NCBI GenBank assembly: GCA_030248295.1
Contig: JASANH010000499.1
Span: 248,001 to 312,000 of the forward strand
Direction of reading: 5' to 3'
Length of the DNA: 64,000 bases
From: Mesodorylaimus sp. YZB2_4
Taxonomy: Eukaryota; Nematoda; Enoplea; Dorylaimida; Dorylaimidae
Shown here: positions 23,455 to 36,900 of the stretch, piece after piece
Layout of the letters: the number at the start of each line of letters is the position of its first letter
Numbering within the stretch: position 1 is the first letter of the stretch
Notes under the pieces: generated by a model
The model's database searches: none
The model's input: only the letters and a program-made list of their open reading frames with translations
What the model was told of the DNA's origin: nothing
Program-made: the position numbers and the translations under genes

Positions 23455-24406
23455 TCATCATCATCATCATCATCATATTTTATTCTTGTGCAAACGCATA
23501 TGCGCACTAGGAGCACAAGAAACATAAAACACAGCACACATGACACTAAAATGTGAAAGTGCGAAAAAGAAAAACGACATCAAGTCTCCCACTCATCAAA
23601 TCTCAAAATAGAACACAAAACGTGATACTAAAACGCAAAATATGCCTGAAAGAAATTGCGCAAATTTAGTTAAAAAAAATCCTGGAACGATACTGTGCAA
23701 AATTTAAGAAAGCAATATCATTGGGCAAATTATTCCAAAGTGTAATCGCAGAAAACACAAAGCTCTGTCGAAAGGATTCAAAAAAAAGCCTTGGCACAAT
23801 AAGATGATGGGCCTCACATGTCCTTGCACTGGCACGATTTGCAGACCTATGAACAAATCGACTCGTAGAAAAATCATGCAAGCCATGATAATACTTATAA
23901 AATTTACATAGCTTCAGACGCTTTCTCCTATCACTAAGTGACGACCAGCTAGCTCTGTTTAAGGCATCCTCATAAGTGCACGTAAAATCATTTAGATACA
24001 GCCTAAGCGCATAAAACTGCGAACGTTCCAATTCAGAAATATCAGCTTTTAAAACCGGATCCCAGCATACCGAGCCATATTCCAAAACAGAACGGACACA
24101 TGCATTATAAACTGATCCTAAGACTGAAGGATGCCTGTGCCTTCCAAGTTTACGTCTAAGCGCACCCATCATGACATTCGACTTCTTAACGATCTCAGCC
24201 ACATGCTCAGTGAACTTCAAGTCTGGACTAAAAATAACGCCAAGATATTTTACCTCATTAAAAAAAGTGATCCTATGACCGCGCAAAAAAAAAGATGGTT
24301 CTGATGCAATTTTCCCATGTTCGTAACGAAATATAATTCCTTGGGTTCTATTCGCATTGAAATCCAAGCCGGCACTTTCCACCCGGGCCGCGAAAAAATC
24401 GATCAT
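23455..24406 (-). mobile_element. 5'-truncated LINE, C-terminal RT region and 3' tail
   Basis: A single 246-codon frame (24406-23666) covers the region after the RT catalytic site: GLDFNANRTQGIIF, VKYLGVIFSPDLKFTEHV, SVYNACVRSVLEYGSVCWDP and SFVFSAITLWNNLPNDI. This order is typical of Jockey/CR1-like elements. After the stop come about 180 bp of 3' UTR, an AATAAA (23483-23478) and a short ATG/GAT trinucleotide tail (23476-23455), which together mark the true 3' end. The 5' end is truncated, as expected for target-primed reverse transcription. The open frame suggests a fairly recent insertion. It sits next to channel pseudogene A. Confidence 0.85.
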
Positions 24407-24480
24407 GAGCAGACCTATCGATCATAAAATCGATCATGAGCAGACCTATCGATCATAAAATCGATCATGAGCAGACCTAT
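24396..24480. repeat. 31-bp tandem repeat, 2.7 copies
   Basis: The unit contains CGATCATGAGCAGACCTAT, starting at 24400, 24431 and 24462. It abuts the 5' truncation point of the LINE, so it may have formed during insertion. Confidence 0.8.
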
Positions 24481-24606
24481 GTAGTTGTTTTTGCCAATGA
24501 TAGGGAGGTCTGCTGAGAGTCGGACGATGTCGATTGATCTGTAGTTTTTAGCCCTGCAACTGTGACTGTCTTCTGTGATTCTGATTGATTAAAAGTCGTT
24601 GTTTCT

Positions 24607-26257
24607 AATTGACTAAGCGATTGTGATTGAATACTTCTCAGTTTGACCTAACGAGGACATTTGATTTGTGTTCGATGAGTACTGGACTCTCTGGTCTCCT
24701 ACGTTTATTGCAGCTGTGGCAATGGTTTGGGTGGATGTCGACGTATACTTTTCTCTGATTGTTTGAGTTTGTGTATCAGTTGAATGAGACGACAATGACA
24801 CAGCGCTCTGCGCTTCGTCTGTACTTACAAGTAAACTATCAGTGGTTAATAAATCTCGTCCTGATCTTCGTTATTAATCAATGATATTATTGTTGCCTGA
24901 GTTCTTTGACTTTTCGCAGCACGCTTGAGAGCTCTTCCGCTGCAGGCTCAATTGAGTTGGTGCACAACAGCAGCATCGACGCAGAAGAACTAAAACCCGT
25001 TGTTGCGCCACTCGGAGTCATGTTTTTCGAGGTGGGTGTCGTAAGGATTTTAGAGGATGGCAACTTTGAGAGTGTGAGATGTGATTCTAGTGCTGTGGTA
25101 TTTCCTTGAGAAGCGGTCGTTTCACCTGTTAATGTCTCTTCCTCTGACGCGACATCAATCAGAGTGCTATCGGCTGCGGAGGACAGCTCCGACTCTCCAG
25201 GGAATGTCATCAAAGATGATGAATATGGAGATGCTGAAGTGGGTTCTGCAGATATTAGACTTGATTTAGGAGGGTAAGACTGAATTGTGGTTGGCAAATT
25301 ATTAGCTTGGATTGCTGATACTGAATGATCAGGATTACTTGATATGGTTAGAAATGTTGTCAGCTGAGTTCCAGAAGCGGTTTCGGCTTGTGAGCTGCTG
25401 ATTGCTGTGGAGGCAGTTAGTTGAACGATAAAATATGCTTGTTTTACTATCTGCCTGCTTGTGTATTGACAGAGCCGATATGAATTTAAAGACAGGAGGT
25501 GTTTCGAAAACATAGTGTGTTGTAGTGGCAGGGGTCAAGTGCTCAGACTCTTGTTGGCTAATAGTCACTACTGTGCTTTCACGTATGTCTTGATAAGTAC
25601 TCGGTATTACAGTAGTTTTCTCTATCGTGGAGGTGCTTGAGGGTAAAAGAAGCTTTGATGAGGGCGAAGCTGATACGATCAGTAACAGCGGTCTCAGCTG
25701 ATTGCGCGGCTGAGCCCAGCTGATCATATCTAACGAAAGTCGATGACGACACACTGGCGTTGTAGGCTAATTGCGTTGTAGCAGCATTGCAAGTGCACGA
25801 CGATAAGGAAGGATTACTGCGCTTTGCTCTCGATTTGCTTATTATTGATTGCATTTCGGTTTTATTCTGTGCTGTGCGGTTGATTTTTGGAAGATACAGA
25901 GCCATATGCGTTGACCAATCCGTCTACGCTAGGAAGTGAGGCCACTGCAGACCTTTTGTATGGATTCGTTTGCAAAATGTGACAGTTGGGAAGGGCAGGC
26001 AAGCTATCTTCAACTAAAAGCAGACTACTGTCAAAAGAGTGTTAAAAGCGCTTCAAGATGTTTCTTACTTTGATATTGGAAGTCGTCGATCTTTTTTGGT
26101 ATTCGATCACTAGCTCGCTCACAGAGAATAGGATAGCCACAGCGGATACAAGGATTATGAACCACCACAAAATTCGAGTTTTCAGGCCTCTATTAGTCAA
26201 AGCGAGTTTCATGCCACCAATAGATGATATGTCATCGGGATGTTCCCTCTGAATCAT
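24607..26257 (-). pseudogene. Copy A: decayed DEG/ENaC-mucin channel gene
   Basis: Exon 1 (26257-26069) is intact and encodes a short cytoplasmic N-terminus and TM1 (ILWWFIILVSAVAILFSVSE). Exon 2 starts at 26013 with LPFPTVTFCK and then shifts frame within the DEG/ENaC motif; the shifted frame reads TNPYKRSAVASLP. Further on, a third frame carries RAKRSNPSLSSCTC and STFVRY, homologous to copy C. The lectin-like domain is missing, and the frame passes directly into Ser/Thr-rich sequence containing PSTYQDIREST, which is also present in copy C. The mucin part is broken into several frames. Exons 4-13 (Cys-rich ectodomain, TM2) are absent; a LINE and tandem repeats occupy the position. Clearly non-functional as a channel. 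Confidence 0.85.
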
Positions 26258-27962
26258 CGCTCACTATATGATGTATGTAGCGAATGTAATGCGGGTCTAA
26301 GCCATAAAATTTGAGTTTTTAAAAATCCCACCTGCATTTTAGCATAAGGATATTAAACTTATTGCTAGCCCTCCAGCATACTGTATTGCGGCAGCCCACG
26401 AAGAAAGATTTTTCAGGCAGCTAAGGCCCCATCCGAATAACCTTCCTCACCTAGTCGTGTATCTTTCAAGACAAGGTATGGCGATCGGACATCTTCCCAT
26501 AGTAAAGCACTGCTTGTGAGCAGGAATCAAGAAGACATGTACGTTTCTTTCTCTGGTATACTCGTCTTCTATCTGCAAGGGTAGTGAGTATTGTACTGGC
26601 TGAAATCAATGAGTGACTTCTGACATTGATCGGCACTGGAACGGGGGCGTACTGAGCTGTAAAAATCGATTTATTTCGAGCAAATTCTTAACCCCTCGAG
26701 CTCTCTTGATTAAATTTTTATTTTTCGTGCACCCAACACCTTTGTGCACCGTCCTTCGCTCCCGCTACTGTAAGTTTTATCTAATTCGATTACTCACAAT
26801 AAGTTCTGAACTTCAAAAGCGCCTATTTTTAGATCTTACTGACAAAGCTTCTCGGTCTTTCAAGTCGGAACTCATTGTCAGCTTTGAACATAAGGTCCTA
26901 TATTGTATTGTCAGTTGTCGGCGATGATCTCTGGCTGATAACAATAGGCTCTGGCAGAAAAGGGCTCTTGGACTGACACAGGCGTACAATATGTCGAATT
27001 CCGAAAGCCCAAGAAAAGCTGAGTGATGACAAGATGGCATGGACTTGTAGTCTTTGCGGCATGTCGTAGAATACGCGATCGTTACGACGGGGCAAAGACT
27101 TGGTTTCTTCATGGCTTAACTCTGCGGCCTAGTTGATCGCTTGTTCTGGTAACTACCGTGAAACAAAACAGAGTGGATCTCACAAGGAATGCTTCCGGCA
27201 GTTAAGGTTTCCAAGGATCAAGACCTGGATAAAAATTTAAGCAGTGCCGAAGGGAAACGATGAAAAAATTCTGACGGCTGGACGAGGGCTGCCTAATTCG
27301 CTTGCGCAAACTTCTCTGCCAGCTAACAACATGTAATTTAGACAGCTCGTGTGGCAAAGCCTTCAGAGGGGCCCTGCTAGTGCCATTGCGCCATGATAAT
27401 AAATAGTGTATGTTTATCATGGGGCCATCAAAAAAACTGTTGCGTTATTGATTTTTCAAAAAAAATTCCGAGTGTTTGACATGATCCGATCCGATCCTAA
27501 TTTTTCCCGTCAGATCCGATCTGATCCGATAAACCCCAATTCGATCCGGGTGTGACCGCCGTCAAAAGTCACATGGTGGCACCATCTGTTGGACTCCTTT
27601 GCCAACAAGCATTAGGAAACCAAAACACAGCGCAGTAAAACAAAGGATTATGTTTGATGCCCGGCCATTGATCGCTCTCCTTACAGAGCATTCGATAAAT
27701 AAATAAATAAATAAAAATGGTGAGCTAATTTCAAAATATGCCACAAAAAATCTGCGCATGAAAGTTTACTTATAAACAGCACTCAGTGGTGAGAAAAAGT
27801 AGTGAAATCCAAAAAAGCAGCAAACATATTTTATCTTCAGTGCAATATATTCTGTGGATGGTTTTGCTGCATTTATTTCTCATGCTTCTACTGTAACTGA
27901 TACAAATGGTCGGTAAAATTTTCATTCGCTTCTCATGCTTCCTTCTAGTGATAAGAACACGC
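26258..27962. other. Intergenic between copies A and B
   Basis: No gene. The part at about 27340-27560 repeats the CCATGATAATAAATA ... GATCCGATCCGATCC unit seen at 8.0-8.2 and 19.1-19.3 kb. A short AAATAAATAAATA run is at about 27700. Confidence 0.45.
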
Positions 27963-30900
27963 TCAAGCAAAGGTGTTACTCATCAAAAACCCATGATTGA
28001 CCCCTTTGGGCTTCATATCAGCTGTATCGAATCGATGAAATGAACGCAATCTCTTTAATAATTGCTGAACAATATTGACGACTTCAAAGATGCTAAGGAC
28101 GGACATTCCAGAATATAATCCAACAACTGACGATATATCCCACAGAAGTTCAGATATCTGCAAAACATTTTTGCTTGCTTGGATTTTAACTCTGACAGAA
28201 AACTTTTTTCTGACCCCATATATAGGAGCTTCTTCATATTCCACTGTCATTAAATCATTATAAAATATATCAAGCTTTGACAGATGCCTCAACCTAAAAT
28301 GCAGTTTAGGTCAGCCAAGTTTTAAATTTCAAAGCGGGAGTAATCAGCACTTTTCTTTAAAAGCGAAGCCTGAACCATCCGTCGAGTAAACCTGTAAATA
28401 TTTGTCGTTACGCCCGCAAGAGGGGCTGGGAAAAAAGAAGAGTACCTGCTGACGGCGAGACCACTTTGTAATACTTAGGACCCCATCATGAATGCCGGTA
28501 CTGTAAGGAGAGGGAAAAGTATGGAGATGCCAAAAGACTTTAGAGTATGTAGCCTACTTGCATGCCATGGGGCAAGAGCAGCTCGTTTCATTCTTCTCAA
28601 CGGCGTAAAAATGGTTGACACAGTCACCTGAAAAAATTTTTTTGGGGAACTACTGTAGGGTAGCTGGAAAAAGTGTGCACTACGCTGTGTCAAGTCGCAA
28701 TATTTAAGTTTCGAATCTCGCGGCAAAGGAACGCGAGGATCTCCGCACTGGCACTTATCCATAATACTTTTTTGAAAGCAGCTTCTCAAACATGCCTGTA
28801 AAATAATATACTAGGTTATCCATGTATAATCGAGTTATTACCATCAAAACTTTTACTCAATGAGTTAACTACCCAAATTTTCAAGAACGCTTTTTCGAAA
28901 GAAAATGAATCTTGGCTTGAAAAAAAATTACCTCTGATGAATATGAAACGTTTTCGTAGTAAAAAACTGGCACCTCATCCACAATAGTCGCGCAAGGTTT
29001 CTCATCAGTTGCATAGCTGCTAACATGCTCCTTGATAGCAAAGCAGAAAAGAAGTTTTTTTTAAACCGGTGATGTGAGAAAAATCTCTCATACCATTCGC
29101 ATAGCATAGGTGCCTGTGAATCCGCTTGGGAAGCTAAATCCACTTGTATCGGGGAACACAACTTCGTTTGGCGCGTGTACCACAACCCGAATTCCCGAAG
29201 ATTGGACAAAGTCGAGGTACTCTTCTTGTCTCGGAGAGAACGTTATTGATAGTCCTACAATAAAAACTGACACTTTTAGTTAGGGAATAGGTTATTCAAT
29301 GATTTTGCGACGATACAGTCTCAGAAACGGTTTTGGTTGCATACTATGATTAAATTAACGCATGGTTTTTGATTTTTCACGATACACTAGATATGCTTCC
29401 TTGCACACACAAGTTGGCAATATAGTGGTGTGTTATGTGTCCCAAAGAAACAAGATTCAGATCACCTGATTCTAGCCAGCTAAAGGGCTCTCAGTAATTC
29501 GGCTCTCAGATATATTATCTCTATAACTTACCATATACAGCTCCAGCTCGATCAGCTTCCCTCTCATCGCCCATTGCATTGAATGTGTAGCAATTTCCAA
29601 AATTCGAGTCGATGCGCAGTGTGAATTGACTGAAATCAACTTTCCAATTAGATCATTCCAAACAAGCTTTCGTCAAGATTACCGAATCCTGTCAGCAATT
29701 ACCAATCGCCTTACCTATCCTCGCACTTCTCGCCATAATATGTGCAGCTGAGAACCAGCTCGGACAGAAGGTAACCAGCTTTCTCCACTAATTCCGTAGG
29801 CAATGAAGAGACCAAGTAAGCTAGGAGTTCTGAGCTTGCTGTGCTCAATGCAGTAGCGTCTGATGTGGCCTGAAACCTTAATTTCTCAATTTTTTCATTC
29901 CTTGCAATATGCAATTTCGTACGTTTTCCAGAATGGCCGTAATATATTGTTCTTTTTGGTCCGACACCTGAATTGACTCTAACATTTGAGTCGAGGCTGG
30001 GGCGAGGCTCGAACGATCTGCAAATTCTGATTGACGAGTAATTCCAGATGTGGATGTATGTTGTTCCGTTGCTGGGGGCTTGACTGGTTGACTTAAACCT
30101 TGCTTTTCTGTAGGAAACGGCAATGGGGATGTTTCTGCGTCTGCAGTAACTGAAGGCACTTCCTGGAACTTTTCAGTTTCTGAAGATTTATCCAATGCAT
30201 CATTATTTAGAGCCAGTGCCGTAAAACTTCGCTCCGTGACTCTGAGGCCTACTATTGTTTCAGAAAGTGGCGACATTAAAGATAATGGAAAAGAAAAAGG
30301 TGGCTGAACTTCGTCAGGCATCAAACTTTGTTCTTCAGTTATATCTGTCGTTGGGCTAGTGACAGAAAGAGTGTTATGGAATTTAGCTTGTTCATTCATA
30401 TCAGGTAATGCAGGCCATAATGCAGGCGCTTCAACTATCGCCTTTTCTGTTGTTAGGGGCCAGCCACTATTTGTTTTTGTTTCTGTTTCAAAAAAAGAAT
30501 CAATTTCTGTTGAGCTACCCTCTGCTGACAATGTAGGAACAGCATCTGTTATAAGTGGTCCACTCACAATCAGTGAAGTTGAGTCAAGGGTCGTTTCCAC
30601 AAGGACAGGGCCTTGTTCAGTCGTTGTCAACTGTGACCCACTGACAGCGACAACTGGCTCTTGGCTGTCCTCGAGGTCATTTCTGTCAATGTCTGCTGCG
30701 GAAGTTATCGGGACTGAGCTCATATTACTTAGTGAATTCATTTCCGATAATCCTGATATGGTGGTAAAGGGTGATTCTGAGGTTAGGTGCTGTGAGACAA
30801 GTGGTTCGATGCTTGATTCGCGTGGATTTCCCACAACTGTCCCTTCTTCAGTTGGAAGCGTAGAAGACTCGCCAGCACTTTTAAAAGGATGGTCTGGAAA

Positions 30901-33900
30901 TACCGCTGACGGGATTGAAGTCGATGATGTGAAGTCTTGCTCATCACTATGAAATTGTGGATCAAGTAATGACGAGCCTTGGATTGAAAAGGTGGTTGTT
31001 GCCGCTGGCTCTAAAACAGAGCTTCCAAAAAGTTGTGCTGCCGAACGGCTACTTGTTCTTAATTTTGTAATGGTTTTTGAGGTATAAAACTCGGCATTTG
31101 CTTGTGCTTTGACTGTAGCTTCAAGAGTATTAAGCAAGATGCTTGATGGGCTCACAGATACAAAGGTTTTAAGATTTAAAGAATATGTTGGGGTAATGTC
31201 ATCAGCAAACATCGCCATTTCTGTGGTCAGTTTTGCTAATGATGAGGAAGTGTGCTGCGAATCAGATATTGAGGACCTTTCTGTATTTCTCATCGTAAAT
31301 GCACTGCTGTGTGTCATCTGGAGTATAGAAGAGTAAGGAGTCACATGAGTGCTAATCGAAGAATCGAGTACGCTGCTCAATTGTGGCGCAGAACTGCCTG
31401 ATAGAAAAAGAGATGATGGCAATTGATTTGTGGAAGATGATTGCATTTCATTTGCGGCAACTTTGTCCAGAGTTGAAGCGACAGGTGTTGCTACAGGTGA
31501 GAGTGATGACATTTGGTTCTCTTGTTCTGTTGTTGTCTGCATCTGATTGTGAGTCATGTGAGGCGATAATAGCGAAATACTCTGCGCTCCAAAAGAGCTC
31601 ATTTCAGGATCACTGATAGTGGCTGTGGGAACTGTATCAACCATTGATGTGTGAATACCTGGCGTAGATGTTGTCTGGCTTACTGAAATTTGTGTTCCAA
31701 TTAGAGGAGCCTGTGTTTTAGTCCTTGTTGCAGTTGTGCAGGCCGAGGGAATGAATGTAGAAGAATCATAGCTTGTTGTCGTGAAACGTGAGGAGAAGCT
31801 GCTAAAGACATGCGTAGACAGAAAAATGGGCGTTAAAGTTTCTTGGTGTGATATGCGCTCCATATCTGACACAGTGGTGCGCGAAAGCGAGATGCTGTCA
31901 CCTAGTAATAGAGGTTCCACTGTTGTCACGCTAAGATGGGTGCTCCCTTCTACTGATTTCAGTGCGGTGGGGATTGATGTTGAAATGGTCGAAAGATCGA
32001 CTGTTTCAGGTGGATAAGTTGTTGTGGTCAGTTCGTCAGGTAAAGTTGATCTAGTTGATGAATCTAGGACATACGCGGATGTTGCTTGCGATCCACTATC
32101 TCTAGCGATATCATAATGACTCGATGTAATGATTTGGGCTAGTTCAAAAACAGAACTGCTTGGAGTCTGTAAGCTAAAGACTCCTGGATATGCAGATGAT
32201 TGTTTTGGGAAACTGGTTTTAGGAATCTTTCGCGTTCGGTGAGAAGTGGAGGAAGTCGAGATGACTTTGAAGGGAAAAGAGGGCTGCTTAAAGGTTGTCT
32301 TTGCTACAGTTGAAGCACTGGCCTCCTCGGCTGCTTGTGATGTTGTTGGCTGTGATTCCGTTGTTATCACTGGGTATGTCGCTAAAGTTGGCTGCGATGT
32401 CGACGTTGCTTCTAGGGTGGTTAGCTCTAATGACATTGGTACATGCGAGACCATATGGATTGTCTTTGAGGTCGATTTTGCTGGTGTTGACTGTGATGTC
32501 ACTGTTGTTGACTGTGATGTGACGGTTGCTGGCTCTGATGTCAATATTGTTGGCTGAAATGCCGATAGTTTTGACTGAGATGTGGAGGTAGTTGGCTCTA
32601 AAGTGGTTGTTGGTTTTGAGGTCGACTTTGTCGACAGTGGTGTGGAGGTTGTAAACTTCGATGTCCCCATTGTTGGTTGAGAGGTTGCAGTTGTTGACTG
32701 TGATGTGAAGGTTGTCGGCTTTGATGTCGCTGTTGTCAGCTGTGATGCCAGTTTTGTTGACTCTGATGGAGAGGTTGTCAGCATCGATGTAGCGTTTGTA
32801 AAGGAAGTTGGCTCTAATGTCGCCATTGTAAGCTGGGATGGCAATTTTGCTTGCCTCATTGTGGAGGTTATTGACTCTGATGTCGCTGTTGCTGGCTGTG
32901 ATGTCACATGTTTGGACTGTAATGTAGAGGTAGTTGGCTGCGAGGTCAGTATTGCTGGTTTTGAGGTCAATGTTATTGGCTGTGAGGTCGCTGCTATTGA
33001 CTGTGATGTGGAGGTTGTTGCCTTCATTGTCACTGTTGTCATTTGTAATGTCGCTTTTGTTAACTGTGATGTGGAGGTAGTTGGCTTCAAAGTCGATGTT
33101 GTTGGTTTTGAGGTCAATGTTGTTGGCTCTGATATCGACCTTGTTGACTGTGATGTGGAGGTTGTTTGCTTCGACGTGGCTGTTGCTGTCTGTGATGTGG
33201 ATTTTGTTGGCTGTGATGTGGAGAAAGGTGGCTTCAAAGTTGGGGCTGTTGGTTTTGAGGTTAAGGTTATTGGTGGGGAGGTCAACTTTGTTGACTGAGA
33301 TGTGGAGGTACTTGGCTTTAAAGTCGACGTTGTTGGTTTTGAGGTCAATGTTATTGGCTGGGAGGCTGCTCTTGTTGACTGTGATGTGGAGGTATTTGGC
33401 TTCGATGTTGCTGTTGCTGGCTGTGATGTCGTTTTTGTTGACTGTGATGTGGAGAAAGTTGGCTTCAAAGTTAAGGTTGTTGGTTTTGAGGTAAAGGTTA
33501 TTGGTTGGGAGGTCAACTTTGTTGACTGTGATGTAGAGGTACTTGGCTCCAAAGTCGGTGTTGTTGGTTTTGAGGTCAACGTTATTGGCTGTGATGTCGA
33601 CCTTGTTGACTGTGATGTGGAGGTAGTTGGCTTCGATGTCCCGGTTGTTGGCTGTGATGTCATTTTTGTTGACTGTGATGTGGCTGTAGTTGGCTTGGAT
33701 GTCACCATTGTTAGGTTTGTAGTCATTTTCGTTGACTGTGATGTTGAGGTTGTTGGCTTCGATGTCACTGTAGTTGGTTGGGAGGTCGACTTTGTTAATG
33801 GTGATGTGGCTGTAGTTGGCTTCGGTGTCACCATTGTTAGGTTTGTAGTTATTTTCGTTAACTGTGATGTGGAGGTTGTTGGCTTCGATGTTGTTGTTGT

Positions 33901-36900
33901 TGGCTGTGATGTTGTTCTTGAAGACTGTGATGTGAAGGTGGTTGGCTTCAGTGTCGCTGTAGTTGGTTGGGAGGTCGACTTTGTAGGCAGTGATGTGGCT
34001 GTTGTTGGCTTTGTAGTCATTCTCGTTGACTGTGATGTGGAGGTTGTTGGCTTCGATGTTGCTGTTGTTGGCTGTGACGTCGTTTTTGTTGGCTGTGATG
34101 TCGCTGTTGTCGGCTTCGATGTCACGGTTGTGGGTTGGGAGGTCGACTTAGTTGGTGTTGATGTGGCTGTTGTTGGTTCTCTTGTTGCTGTTGTCAACTG
34201 TGATGTTGCTTTTTTTGAGTGTGCTGTGGAGGTCAGCTTCGATGTTGCTGTTGTTGGTTGGGAGATCAATATTGATGGTGTCGATGTGGCTGATGTTGGA
34301 CTCAATGTCACAGTTGTTGGTTTTGTTGTTGCTGTTGTTAGCCGTGATGCTGCTTTTGTTGAGTGTGCTGTGGTGGCAGTCGGCTTTGATGTGACTGTTG
34401 TTGGCTGTAATATCGTTTTCGTTGACTGGGATGTGTAGGTGGTTGGCTTCGATGTCGCTGTAGTTGGTTGGGAGATCAATTTCGATGGTGTCGATGTGGC
34501 TGTTGCTGGACTCGATTTCACAGTTGCTGGTTTTGTTGTTGCCGTTGTCAGCTGTGATGCTGCTTTTGTTGAGTATGCTGTGGAGGTGGTTGGCTTCGAT
34601 GTCGCTGTAGTTGGTTGGGGGGGTGATTTTGATGGTGTTAATGTAGCTGTTGTTGGCTGTGATGTCGATACCATTGGCTGTGATGTGGAAGTTGTCGGCT
34701 TTGATATCGCCATTGTTTGTAGGGGTGTCGCTATTGTTGACTGTGATGTGGAGGTTGTTGGCTCTGAGGTGGACATTGTTGGCTGTGATGTGGAAGTTGT
34801 TGACTCCGATGTCGACTGTGTCACTGCTGAGGTGATTGTCGTCGAATGTGAGACTGAAGATGTTGCATGGTTTGTTGTTTGGAGGGACGTTTCAGAACTA
34901 TTGGTCGCGCTCGAATAGCTTATTGCAGATAAACTTGTCGCAAACGATGTCAGAGAAAATGTGCTCACAGTTGTTTGGAAGGAGTTTGGGAAACAAGCGG
35001 AGGTAAATTGCAGAAGGGTTAAAGATGATGTTGAATTCGTCAGTTGTGTGATCGATGTTGTTGCCACTGATGTTATTTGTGTGATATTCGAAGCTTCTAA
35101 AAATGGGGAATTGGGCATTTGTGGTACATGACATAGGTTAAAAAATGTATTCAAACAATTTCATCCAAGTATTGGTTCAGGTTTCTCATGTTCCAGCTTT
35201 TGTAAGAAGTCGACTTAATCAGCTATAAACTTTCAGAAGCAAATTTGGATGAGTCATATAAAAACCTAGAATAAGCACAGCTTGTGCACTATGTATGGTG
35301 GCTCTGCATAGCATCTCTACAGGTCCCTACGCCTTTTTATGTTTTTTATTATGAAATTGTGTAATATTTATTGGGTGATGGCTTTGTGATGAGTTTGAAA
35401 CATCCATTGCTTGTACTTCTAACCCCAAACCTTCCACAGTTCAAGAGTGACTTTGCCAATTTTTCACAGTTTTATCATCGATTCGCGAATACGAATACAA
35501 TCGCTTTTTTTAATAGCCCATTCGAAAGAGCTATTTAGTGCGTAAAATATCTCTATGCACATTGTGAAGTCTTAAGAGGCTGTGTCAGAATCATGTGTCG
35601 AAACTGGTATCACTCCCTACTGGGGGAACATTGAACTTGTCTGAAAGTATGAGAATCATTCATGGTACTTCGATAAGTGTGACAGCAACCTCGACATTTG
35701 CTAAGCATATAAAAAGCAAATGATTTACAGCCTAAAGAGATCAGCCGTCCATTATGTGGGATGTCAGATACTCCATCAACTTATCTAAGCCCTCGTGCAG
35801 TTGCCGCAAAGCCGATTTCATACAGCAATTGCAAAGCCGCTCACTGTATGAAGAGAATATAAAATTTTAATGCTCATCGGAATAGGTAAACTTGTGCAGG
35901 TGTATACTAACTTGTACATCATATCACATAAAAATTACATGCTGAATAAAATTGTCTTAGTCGAGATAACAAAGAATTACGAAAAGTAGATATTGCAACA
36001 TTTAGAGTAGCTGTATATACTGTACAGCGTCTGAAATCCTTAATGCTGCAGTCTTATGACACCATGTACAAATTCTTGCAACAAAAGCGATATCTGGCAA
36101 CATCTCAGGTTTTACAGTACACTGTATATCACCAAAAGATTCCTTTGGTTCTCGAGCAAGAGCTTTTTATAGAAAGGATTGGGTTTTGACTTTACCCAGT
36201 CGATACTACTGCTCAATGACAGCTCGAAAGTGACATGAGAGCACTGCTGCAAGTAGTGGAAAGGCCATCATCCAGGAAGTTTCTTATCGTCAGTAAACTC
36301 CTTAGAAAACCTTAATTTGAAGACTCGTCAGGCTACGTAAAGCATTTGTCATGATTGCTGAGATTGAAGAAGAAAGAGTTGGACGAAGCGAATTCCCTAT
36401 AATGAAATAAGAAGCAAAGCTCGGGTGCATCATGCCACATAAGCAAACAATCCCAAAGTGGCATAAAACTCGTTTTAATTAAAGGAGCTGGCATAATTTG
36501 AGTAGTCTCATTCGATTCCCCGCCTAAAATAGGGTAGGACTGATTGCTAAACAAGCGATCATAATCTTGCAGGGGTCGGCTGGTAAGATGATAAAAAGTC
36601 AGCTCGTCGAAAGGAATATTTGAATGAAAATTTAACCATCCTTTACTCAAACGGCCATTGTAGTCGACTAATGCAGTTGAAACCTAAATCGAAGGTTGTC
36701 CAATGTTTAAAAGAAGATACTGTTTTGAATGGGCTAATCAAAAGAGCGCTTGCAGAACTTTTGTTTTTGCGAGTCGACAAGAAATCTTTCAAAAACTTTC
36801 CAAAGTTGCCGAAGTCTTTTTCAATGCAGCAGCCCTGTCTCGACGTTGCTAGGCACAAACTGAAGAATATTATTTTTGCTCGATCGATCGTTTATCTGGC

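Noticed and set aside
23154-23546. 130-codon minus-strand frame with Asp run
   Set aside because: It reads through the LINE 3' UTR and its trinucleotide tail into unrelated flank; the Asp run is the translated GAT repeat.
33302-34918. Long plus-strand open frames (378 and 159 codons) rich in Val-Gly-Asp
   Set aside because: They are antisense to the 21-bp mucin repeats of copy B. A repeat period divisible by three keeps several frames open, and they have no domain or splice structure of their own.
36333-36650. Possible lectin exon in copy B intron 2
   Set aside because: A 105-codon frame that lacks the LARIDS, WIG and ICE landmarks and has no phase-compatible splice sites to its neighbours.
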